Source: Kofleriaceae bacterium (GTDB lineage Bacteria > Myxococcota_A > Polyangia > Haliangiales > Haliangiaceae). From it: a stretch of 32,098 bases of DNA. Location of the stretch: NCBI GenBank assembly GCA_018058095.1, contig JAGPCO010000003.1, positions 1-32,098 on the forward strand. The letters run 5' to 3'. The translations under genes were made by a program, and so were the position numbers. Below are positions 25,676 to 32,098 of the stretch, piece by piece; the stretch's first letter is position 1, and each line of letters opens with the position of its first letter. The notes beneath the pieces are model-generated. The model saw only the letters and a list, made by a program, of their open reading frames with translations, was not told where the DNA came from and did not search any database.

Positions 25676-26950
25676 ATGCGGACCGGGGGCAACGGCACGG
25701 CATGGGCGCGTGGCGCCGGCGTGCTCGTCGCCCTCGTCGCGCTGGCGCCGGCCCGCGCGGCCGCGTCGGGGCTCGACCTGTTCGGCTTCGGCATGCGGGC
25801 GCCGGCGATGGCCGGCACCGGCGCCGCCAGCGCCGACGACTACGAGGCGCTGCACGGCAACCCGGCCGGCCTGGCCGTGGCCCCGGTCAAGCGCGCCACC
25901 GTCGGCCTGGTCGTGGCCGACTTCGACCTCCTGCTCGACGGCGCCGACGCCGGCACCGACACCGTGCGCGGCCTGGTGCTGGGCGGGGTGGTGCCGGTGC
26001 CGCTCGGCGGCTGGGCCAAGGACCGCGTCGCCTTCGGCTTCGGCACCTACGTGCCGACCGAGACCCTCAACAAGGCGCGGGCGCCGTACCCCGGCACGCC
26101 GCACTTCGCGCTACTCGACAGCCGGGCCCAGGTCGTCGCCATCCAGGTCGGCCTCGGCGTGCGGATCAGCCCGCGCTGGACCGTCGGCGCCAGCGTGGTG
26201 TCGCTGGCTGCGCTGCGCGGCGGCATCCACGTCGCCGCCGACGCCACCGGCCGCTTCACCGCGGTCAGCGAGCAGCGCATCGTCACCCAGTTCGCGCCCA
26301 TCGTCGGCGCGCGCTGGGACCGCGGCGAGCTCGACCTCGGCCTGGTGGTGCGGGCGCCGTCGCGCTCGGACTACGACGTGCGCATCACCAACGACCTGGC
26401 CGACGTCATCGGCCTGGGTCTGCCCGAGCTGCGGATCGCCGGCGCCGCCCAGTACGACCCGCTGACCGTCGCCGTCGAGGCGGCCTGGCGGCGCGGCCCG
26501 CTGCTGCTGGCCGGCCAGCTGGCCTGGCAGCGCTGGAGCGCGTACCCGCTGCCGAGCCAGAACCCGACCCCGGCCACGCCGCCGCAGCAGGCGCCCGACT
26601 TCCACGACACCGCGGTGCCGCGCCTCGGCGTCGAGCACCACGCGACGCTGGCCGGCACCACGCTGACGACCCGGGCCGGCTACGCCTTCCTGTGGAGCCC
26701 GGCCGGCGAGCAGCGCGGCCAGCAGTCGCTGCTCGACAACCACCGCCACCTGGCCGGGCTCGGGCTCGGGCTGGCCCGCGCCGGCTGGCCGGTCCGCCTC
26801 GACCTGTTCGTGCAGGCGCACTTCCTCGTCGATCGCCAGCACGAGAAGGACCCGGCGCTGCAGCCGGTCGGCGCGGCGCCGGCGTTCGACCGCATCCGCA
26901 CCGACGGCCGCATCTGGGTCGGCGGCCTGGCCATGGGGCTCGAGCTGTGA
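25676..26950 (+). CDS. FadL/OmpP1-like outer-membrane protein 1
   Basis: This 424-residue protein has a signal peptide ending near residue 30 (LAPARAAASG). The FadL-type N-terminal region follows: FGFGMRAPAMAGTGAASADD and the typical GNPAGLA. The remainder consists of alternating amphipathic beta strands of the barrel kind, ending IWVGGLAMGLEL. FadL proteins carry hydrophobic substrates such as long-chain fatty acids or aromatics across the outer membrane; the substrate here is unknown. Its TGA overlaps the GTG start of a second FadL-like gene, so they form an operon. Confidence 0.88.
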   Translation: MRTGGNGTAWARGAGVLVALVALAPARAAASGLDLFGFGMRAPAMAGTGAASADDYEALHGNPAGLAVAPVKRATVGLVVADFDLLLDGADAGTDTVRGLVLGGVVPVPLGGWAKDRVAFGFGTYVPTETLNKARAPYPGTPHFALLDSRAQVVAIQVGLGVRISPRWTVGASVVSLAALRGGIHVAADATGRFTAVSEQRIVTQFAPIVGARWDRGELDLGLVVRAPSRSDYDVRITNDLADVIGLGLPELRIAGAAQYDPLTVAVEAAWRRGPLLLAGQLAWQRWSAYPLPSQNPTPATPPQQAPDFHDTAVPRLGVEHHATLAGTTLTTRAGYAFLWSPAGEQRGQQSLLDNHRHLAGLGLGLARAGWPVRLDLFVQAHFLVDRQHEKDPALQPVGAAPAFDRIRTDGRIWVGGLAMGLEL

Positions 26951-28284
26951 GCGCGCGTCGGTGGGTGGGGATCGCCGGCACCGTCGGCGCGCTGGCCACG
27001 TCGGCCGGTCGCGCGGGCGCCAACCCGGCCGACATCTTCGGCCTGGGCGCGCGCGCCGGCGGCATGGCCGGGGCCCAGGTCGCCGCCGTCGACGACGGCA
27101 CCGCGACCTACTACAACCCGGCCCGGCTCGCGCTCGGCGACGACATCCACCTCGACGTCGGCTACCAGGTCGCGCAGCCGCGGGTGCAGACCGACGGCGA
27201 GACCCTGGTGGTCGATCGCGCCGAGGGCCTGGTCGCCGACCTGGCCGTACCCGGGCGGGTGCTCGGCCGCCGCGTCGCCGTCGGCGCCGGCCTGTACCTG
27301 CCCGATCAGTACGTGACCCGCTCGCGCACCATCGCCGGCGAGCGCCCGCGTTTCCTGGCCTACGACAACCGGCCGCAGCGCCTGTTCTTCGCCGCCACCG
27401 CCGCGGTCGAGCTGCGGCCCGGCCTGGCCATCGGCGCCGGCATCGCCTACATGTCCGGCACCCGCGGCTCGGTCGACCTGCGCGGTCTGGTCGGCTTCCC
27501 CGACCCGGCGGTCAGCCAGCTCGAGCTCGACATCGACGTCGACCTCAAGACCATCCGCTACCCGCACGCCGGCGTGTCGTGGCAGGCCACGCCCTGGCTG
27601 ACCGTGGCCGCGGCCTACCGCGGGGCGTTCGTGCTCAAGATCGACCAGGGCTTCACCGTGCGTGGCGACGTCGGTCTGCCCGACGTGGCGCCGGTGGTGG
27701 CCGGCGGCTTCCTCGCCCTGCGCACGCTGTCGCAAGATCTCTTCCAGCCGATGCAGGTGACCGCCGGCCTGGCCGCGCAGCTTGGTCCGCGCTGGCTCCT
27801 GGCCTTCGACGCCGGGTTCCAGCGCTGGTCGACCTTCGAGAACCCGGCGGCCCGGGTCGAGCTCCAGCTCGACATCGGCGAGCTCAACGAGTTCGTCGAC
27901 ATCCCGCCGCAGCCGACCCTGCCGACGCCGCGCCTGCACGACATCCTGGTGCCGCGCCTGGGTCTCGAGTATCTGGCCCGCGGCGGTGGGCACCCGCTGC
28001 GGCTGCGCGCCGGGTACGCGTTCGAGCCGAAAGTCGCGCCGCCGCAGTGGGGCAGCAGCAACTTCATCGACAACGACAAGCACACCCTGGCGATCGGCGG
28101 GGGCGTCGACTGGCCCGGCCTGGGCGGGGTCATCCTCAAGCCGCTGTCGCTCGACCTGCACCTGGCGCTGACCTACCTCACGCCGCGCGACCACGTGAAG
28201 CTTTCGCCGATCGACCCGATCGGCGACTACCGCTCGAGTGGCCTGGCCGTGGCCGGCAGCGTGACCTCGCGGTGGCGGTTCTGA
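26947..28284 (+). CDS. FadL/OmpP1-like outer-membrane protein 2
   Basis: The GTG start overlaps the preceding stop (GTGA). The 445-residue product has a signal peptide (cleavage near GRAGA-NPAD), the N-terminal sequence FGLGARAGGMAGAQVAAVDD and TYYNPARLA, both like its upstream neighbour, then a beta-barrel ending SVTSRWRF with a C-terminal aromatic residue. It is a paralogue of the upstream gene, so the pair may form two related pores. It shares one base with the next gene. Substrate is unknown. Confidence 0.88.
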   Translation: MSARRWVGIAGTVGALATSAGRAGANPADIFGLGARAGGMAGAQVAAVDDGTATYYNPARLALGDDIHLDVGYQVAQPRVQTDGETLVVDRAEGLVADLAVPGRVLGRRVAVGAGLYLPDQYVTRSRTIAGERPRFLAYDNRPQRLFFAATAAVELRPGLAIGAGIAYMSGTRGSVDLRGLVGFPDPAVSQLELDIDVDLKTIRYPHAGVSWQATPWLTVAAAYRGAFVLKIDQGFTVRGDVGLPDVAPVVAGGFLALRTLSQDLFQPMQVTAGLAAQLGPRWLLAFDAGFQRWSTFENPAARVELQLDIGELNEFVDIPPQPTLPTPRLHDILVPRLGLEYLARGGGHPLRLRAGYAFEPKVAPPQWGSSNFIDNDKHTLAIGGGVDWPGLGGVILKPLSLDLHLALTYLTPRDHVKLSPIDPIGDYRSSGLAVAGSVTSRWRF

Positions 28285-29246
28285 TGCGAGCGCGGGTGGT
28301 GGCGACGACGGCGGTGCTGACGGTGGCCACCGGCTGCGGCCTGGGCTGGATCGACGACCACGGCATCGACGACCGCGGCCTGCCGACCCTCGGCGTGAAC
28401 GGCTACCGCCGGCTGCCGGTCGACGACACCACCGGCCTCAACGAGCCGTACGTGGTGTCCGAGCTCGGCGTCGACCACACCGCGCCGGCGGCGGTCCGCG
28501 CCGACGACGGCACCGTGCGGATCTGGTCGACCCGGGCCCCGCTCGGCATGGCCGAGGCGGCGCAGATCGCCTACAGCGAGTGGGGCGATCGGGCGCTGCC
28601 ACCGGCGGCGCCGCCGCGGGTCGTGCTGGTGGCCGATCAGGCGTGGGAGCAGGGCCGGGTCGCGGCGCCGGCGGTGCTCGTCGACGGTGGCCAGCTCGTC
28701 ATGTACTACCAGGGCGGGGTGGCGACGCCGGCCATCGGCCGCGCGGTGTCGACCGACGGTGTGACCTGGGTCAAGGACGCGGCGCCGGTGCTGACCGACG
28801 CCGAGGCGCCGGCGGCGGCGCGCTTCGCCAGCGTCACCCACCTGCTGGTCACTCGACCCGGCCAGCCCGGGCTGTGGCAGGCCCGCGGCGACGGTCAGGC
28901 GTTCACGCTCGACCCGGCGCCGATCGTGGTGGCGCGCCCGAACCTGGCCGAGGCGTTCGACGGCGACGCCGTGCGCGAGCCGGCGCTGGTGGTGCACACC
29001 AGCGACACCGGCCGCGCCGTGCTGCTGGCGTTCTTCGTCGGCACCGACCTGGCCGATCAGGCGCCCGCGGTCGGCTACGCCGCCAGCGTCGACGGCGTCA
29101 CCTGGGTCCGGCCCGACGACCCCGATCCCACCCTGGCCGCCTCGGCGACCGGGCCAACCGTGGTGCTGACGCCGTCGACCGGCCTCATGCTGTTCTCCGA
29201 GCGCGACCGCAACCGGCTGGCCATCACCGCCGCCGTGCACCCGTAG
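28284..29246 (+). CDS. Propeller-like lipoprotein, third gene of the FadL operon
   Basis: The ATG starts on the last base of the previous stop codon (TGATG). The 320-residue product has a lipoprotein signal ending TVATGC (Cys18). The body is beta-rich and repetitive, with sialidase/GH43-like short motifs (STDGVTWVK, SVDGVTWVR) and strands such as AAPAVLVDGGQLVMYYQGG. A five-bladed propeller is likely. Catalytic acids of glycoside hydrolases were not identified, so an enzymatic role is uncertain. It is coupled with the FadL-like genes, so it may work at the outer membrane with them. Its TAG stop begins the TAGCAGGCTGCTGA repeat. Confidence 0.8.
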   Translation: MRARVVATTAVLTVATGCGLGWIDDHGIDDRGLPTLGVNGYRRLPVDDTTGLNEPYVVSELGVDHTAPAAVRADDGTVRIWSTRAPLGMAEAAQIAYSEWGDRALPPAAPPRVVLVADQAWEQGRVAAPAVLVDGGQLVMYYQGGVATPAIGRAVSTDGVTWVKDAAPVLTDAEAPAAARFASVTHLLVTRPGQPGLWQARGDGQAFTLDPAPIVVARPNLAEAFDGDAVREPALVVHTSDTGRAVLLAFFVGTDLADQAPAVGYAASVDGVTWVRPDDPDPTLAASATGPTVVLTPSTGLMLFSERDRNRLAITAAVHP

Positions 29247-29314
29247 CAGGCTGCTGAAGAACCGTGCCGGCGGCTCCTGCCGACGGGACGGGCTCCGTGT
29301 TTTCAGCAGGCTGC
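29244..29314. repeat. Imperfect inverted-repeat element starting at a stop codon
   Basis: GCAGGCTGCTGAAGAAC (29246-29262) and the reverse complement of 29298-29314 pair with about three mismatches in 17. The element starts within the TAG stop of the propeller lipoprotein gene. The motif TAGCAGGNTGCTGA is shared with the ends of the genes at 19454 and 29356. It looks like a decayed short mobile repeat or a terminator. Confidence 0.6.
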
Positions 29315-29328
29315 GAGATCGGAAATGA

Positions 29329-29359
29329 CTAGCAGGATGCCTCTTCAGCATCCTGCTAG
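29329..29359. terminator. 12-bp perfect hairpin at the end of the diguanylate cyclase gene
   Basis: CTAGCAGGATGC and GCATCCTGCTAG (29329-29340 and 29348-29359) form a perfect 12-bp stem with a 7-base loop. The right arm contains the TAG stop of the minus-strand cyclase gene. No T-run follows, so termination is probable rather than certain. One arm carries the TAGCAGGATGCTGA motif. Confidence 0.6.
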
Positions 29360-30384
29360 CGCAGCGCCGGGCGCTCGCCGGTGATCGCCCGCAGCAGCGC
29401 CAGCTCGCCGCGGCGGCGCAGGCGCACCGTGCTGTGGGCGCGGCCGACCGACGCGGTGTAGACGTCGGCCTTGCCACGGCGCTTGCCGCGCCGGAGCTCG
29501 CGGTCGGCCGCCGCCAGCACGGCGTCGACCGACGCCGGCGCCTCGGTGAAGGTCACCAGCCCGGCGGTGAAGGTCGCGTCGAGCCCGGCCGCGGCCAGGG
29601 CGGCGCCGGTGCGGACGCGCACGCGGTCGAGCGCGGCCGCGGCCGCGAGCTCGTCAGTCGCGGGCAGGAGCAGCACGAACTCGTCGCCGCCGACGCGGGC
29701 GGCCAGGTCGCAGGTGCGCCCGCTCGCCAGCACCGCGCCGATCGTCGCCAACACCCGGTCGCCCTCGGCGTGGCCGCGCTCGTCGTTGATGCGCTTGAAG
29801 TCGTCGACGTCGAGGTAGGCCACCGCCAGCGGCGCGCGGGCCCGGCGGGCCCGGCCGAGCAGGCTGGCGCCGGCGCGGGCCAGCCCGGCGCGGTTGAGCA
29901 CGCTGGTCAGCGGGTCGCGCTCGAGCAGGGTCAGCATGCGGGTCCGCCAGCGACTGGCCCCGGCCGCGACCAGCGCGGCAGCACCGAGCCCGATGGCGCG
30001 CCCGACCAGGGCCAGGCCAGTCAGGAGCCAGGCGGCGTGAGGCAGCTGCAGCGCGACCAGCACCGGGGCCAGTACGGCGGCCGCCACCACGAGCGTGACC
30101 AGGCCGGGGCGGCCGGACCAGGCCAGGGCCACCACCGGCACCAGGTAGGCCATCGCCAGCGACAGCTCGGCCGGCGCGGCCAGGTCCGCCCCGAACAACG
30201 CCGCCGCCGCGACGAGCGCCAGCCCGACCACGTGGCCGTCGGCGTGCCGGGCTGGCCGTGGGCGCGGCGCCCCGAGCGAGCGCACCGCCAGTGGCGCCAG
30301 CGCCCGCAGCGCCGGGAACGGACCGGCCGAGGTGGTGTTCGACACGACCGGCGCTGACCGCGACGTCGACGAAGGGGTGGCCAT
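29356..30384 (-). CDS. Membrane diguanylate cyclase (GGDEF)
   Basis: This 342-residue protein makes cyclic di-GMP from two GTP. An N-terminal hydrophobic region (about residues 50-145) has four or so membrane segments (GLALVAAAALFGADLA, LAMAYLVPVVALAW and others). The GGDEF domain (about 155-310) shows DPLTSVLNRAGL, DVDDFKRINDERGHAEGDRVL and the intact active-site motif RVGGDEF. An inhibitory RxxD site (RTCD) lies five residues before GGDEF, so product feedback inhibition is expected. There is no EAL domain. It is divergent from the YD-repeat lipoprotein gene. The input signal is unknown. The stop codon lies inside the hairpin at 29329-29359. Confidence 0.93.
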   Translation of the reverse strand: MATPSSTSRSAPVVSNTTSAGPFPALRALAPLAVRSLGAPRPRPARHADGHVVGLALVAAAALFGADLAAPAELSLAMAYLVPVVALAWSGRPGLVTLVVAAAVLAPVLVALQLPHAAWLLTGLALVGRAIGLGAAALVAAGASRWRTRMLTLLERDPLTSVLNRAGLARAGASLLGRARRARAPLAVAYLDVDDFKRINDERGHAEGDRVLATIGAVLASGRTCDLAARVGGDEFVLLLPATDELAAAAALDRVRVRTGAALAAAGLDATFTAGLVTFTEAPASVDAVLAAADRELRRGKRRGKADVYTASVGRAHSTVRLRRRGELALLRAITGERPALR

Positions 30385-30468
30385 GGTTCCAGGCTAGGCC
30401 CCGGATCTTGCCCGAACCTTACGGCCAGGTCGGCCCGCGCCGGCCCGTCGCCTGGGTATCATCGGTCC

Positions 30469-32049
30469 ATGCTCGGGCCGCGAACCGGCGTGATGGTGCT
30501 CACGGCGATCGGTGTGGCGACCGGCCTGGGCTGTCGAAGTCGCGGCGAGGCGCCGGCTGTGACGGCCGCCGCCCCCTCGGCGCCGCCGGTGGCAGATGCG
30601 GCGGCATGCAAGGACAGCGGCGACGCCGCGTGTGCGCCCGACCAGTTCGGGTCGTGGACGTGCCCCGACGGGTGGGGCGTGTGCACCCGCTGCGCCGGCT
30701 CGTGTCAGGCCGAGCTCACGTTCCAGCACGACTACACGCTGACGAGGCCGCCGATCGAGCCGCTCGGCGCGACCGGCGTCACCTGCACCGGCGCGACCTA
30801 CCAGCTCGGCTACGACGAGCGTGGGCGGCTCAAGGACAGCGTCGCGGTGTTCGCCGACGGGCGACGCGAGGAGGTCCACCTCGAGCGCGACGCCGGCGGG
30901 CGGCCGATCGCCCTGCGCAAGGTCGGCGCCGACACTCGCACCGTGCGCTGGGACCGCGACGCGGCCGGGCGGGTGACACGCGAGCAGCGAGATGAGGGCG
31001 GCGACGGCAAGATCGACCACGAGGAGCGGTTCGAGCTGGATCCGGCCGGGCGAACCCTGCGCCAGCGTATCCTCGGGCCCGACGGCAGGCACGGCAACGA
31101 CATCCAGCTCAGCCACGACGCCGGCGGCCGGGTCGTGCGCGAGCTGGCCGACCACGACGGCGATGGCAAGCCCGACGTCGAGTTCCGCACCCGCCACGAC
31201 GGCGCCGGCCGCGTGCTCGAGGTGTGGCGCGACGACGATGGCGACGGCAAGCCGGACGGGATCGAGCGCACCAGCTACGACGAGGCCGGCCGCCTCACCC
31301 GGACCTGGACCCTCGATGGGCGCGGCCACACGACCGCCGACACCCGCAAGGCCTACGACGCCAGCGGTCACATCATCCGCGAGTGGAGTGACCCGGACGG
31401 CCGCGGCCGGGTCGACTGGTCGACCTGGCACGAGGTGGACGCGGCCGGGCGCCCGGTGCGGACACGCGAGGACACGGATGGCGACGGCAAGCTCGACCAG
31501 GTGGTCGAGCGCAGCTACGACGCGGCCGGCCGCGTCACGCTCGAGCGCACCGACGAGGGCGCCGACGGCTCCTTCGACGAGCGCGGCACCAGCTACGACG
31601 CGGCCGGGCGGCAGACCCGGACCTGGACCGACGTCGGTGGTGACGGATCACTCGAATACGAGCGGGCCGCCGTGAACGACGCGGACGGCCTGCGGGTCGA
31701 GGCGCGGCTGACGCGGCGCAAGGTCACCATCGTGACGCGCTACACGTACGACACGCAGCGGCGAGAGATCGGCACCCAGATGGACACGGGCGCCGATGGC
31801 ACCGTCGACGCCACCACCACGACGCAGTACGACGGCGCCGGCCGCAGAGTCTTGCACCGCGACCGCCGCGGCCGCGAGGCGCGCTGGCGCTACGACGACC
31901 AGGGCCGCCTGATCGAGCGAGTCGACCCGAGCGACGGAGGGACCGGGACCTGCCAGTTCCGCTACGATGACCCAGCGTGGGCGCGCTGGCGTGCGCAGGC
32001 GCCCGCCGCGGTGATCCAGGAGTCTCCGTCCGCCCCGACCGAGGACTAG
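30469..32049 (+). CDS. Lipoprotein with YD-like repeats fused to Asp/Gly-rich loops
   Basis: This 526-residue protein begins MLGPRTGVMVLTAIGVATGLGC (putative lipoprotein Cys22; ATG at 30493 is also possible), then a Cys-rich segment (CKDSGDAAC, CPDGWGVCTRCAGSC). From about residue 110 to 510 there are roughly 15 repeats of about 26 residues. Each has a YD-type half (SYDEAGRLTRTW, SYDAAGRVTLER) and many have a calcium-loop-like half (DHDGDGKPD, DDDGDGKPD, DTDGDGKLD). YD repeats usually build the shells of Rhs/Tc toxins or teneurins. Here the RHS core end and a toxin domain are absent, so a surface or extracellular binding role is more likely. Its TAG stop starts the inverted sequence TAGGGGTGTCCCTA. 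Confidence 0.85.
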   Translation: MLGPRTGVMVLTAIGVATGLGCRSRGEAPAVTAAAPSAPPVADAAACKDSGDAACAPDQFGSWTCPDGWGVCTRCAGSCQAELTFQHDYTLTRPPIEPLGATGVTCTGATYQLGYDERGRLKDSVAVFADGRREEVHLERDAGGRPIALRKVGADTRTVRWDRDAAGRVTREQRDEGGDGKIDHEERFELDPAGRTLRQRILGPDGRHGNDIQLSHDAGGRVVRELADHDGDGKPDVEFRTRHDGAGRVLEVWRDDDGDGKPDGIERTSYDEAGRLTRTWTLDGRGHTTADTRKAYDASGHIIREWSDPDGRGRVDWSTWHEVDAAGRPVRTREDTDGDGKLDQVVERSYDAAGRVTLERTDEGADGSFDERGTSYDAAGRQTRTWTDVGGDGSLEYERAAVNDADGLRVEARLTRRKVTIVTRYTYDTQRREIGTQMDTGADGTVDATTTTQYDGAGRRVLHRDRRGREARWRYDDQGRLIERVDPSDGGTGTCQFRYDDPAWARWRAQAPAAVIQESPSAPTED

Positions 32050-32098
32050 GGGTGTCCCTAATCTGGCGTTGACGTCGACGTGGTCGTCGACGTGGTCG
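32047..32098. other. Right-edge sequence: short inverted repeat and GACGTGGTCG repeat
   Basis: TAGGG-GTGT-CCCTA begins with the TAG stop of the YD-repeat gene. It is followed by two GTCGACGTGGTCG units (from 32073) running to the window edge. It may be another stop-associated repeat or the start of a longer element outside the window. Confidence 0.4.

Noticed and set aside
30469..32049. Rhs-type polymorphic toxin
   Set aside because: It has YD-like repeats but is far too short, lacks the RHS core-end motif and a C-terminal toxin domain, and no immunity gene is seen before the window ends.

Overview
The window looks like the chromosome of a very GC-rich delta-proteobacterial predator or soil bacterium, most likely a myxobacterium of the Haliangium/Kofleriaceae type. 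This is an inference. It rests on high GC in most genes, many secreted lipoproteins (Cys-rich, Gly-rich, beta-propeller and beta-helix), a Ser/Thr kinase with a TPR-like tail next to an ECF sigma factor, and FadL-like outer-membrane proteins. No rRNA, tRNA, CRISPR array or recognisable transposase was seen.

Region 1 (1-928) is mostly low-complexity hexamer-based repeat with no convincing gene. Region 2 (929-7088) holds a Cys-rich lipoprotein and a peptide-type ABC permease pair (dppC-dppB, minus strand). An 851-857 bp segment of the pair is present twice, and a 3.0 kb insert of visibly lower GC lies between the copies. Region 3 (7163-15753) holds a zinc-ribbon protein, a cupin and a large HhH/beta-helix lipoprotein gene. 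That gene is also partly duplicated around a second, 3.35 kb lower-GC insert.

The two inserts are the main discovery candidate. Each carries the same tightly coupled three-gene order: lipoprotein A, a secreted matrixin-like metalloprotease with a propeller-like C-terminal half, then lipoprotein C. The two proteases (564 and 554 aa) look homologous along their length. One has an intact zinc site (HEIGHTFGFHH). In the other the first zinc ligand is Ser (SELFHALGFDH), so it may be a pseudoprotease. Each insert lies between one 5'-truncated and one complete copy of host genes, as if a circle carrying a piece of host sequence had integrated by a single crossover, or as if cargo had replaced the middle of a tandem duplication. 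A smaller third case, a 34-bp repeat of the dppC 3' end flanking the Cys-rich gene, may reflect the same process.

Region 4 (15838-19275) is an ECF sigma factor gene divergent from a membrane Ser/Thr kinase; the sigma gene lies upstream of the beta-helix lipoprotein on the same strand. Region 5 (19276-23769) is a minus-strand operon (Cys-rich lipoprotein, Nudix-like/ASCH protein, lipoprotein), then dtd, a Gly-rich lipoprotein and a 159-bp MITE-like element. Region 6 (23958-29246) is a lipoprotein followed by an overlapping operon of two FadL-like proteins and a propeller lipoprotein. Region 7 (29244-32098) has short inverted repeats, a membrane diguanylate cyclase and a lipoprotein of YD-like repeats fused to Asp/Gly-rich loops.

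A second theme is short repeats that contain or touch stop codons. The motif TAGCAGGNTGCTGA supplies the TAG stop of three unrelated genes, and the MITE-like element directly abuts a TAA stop.
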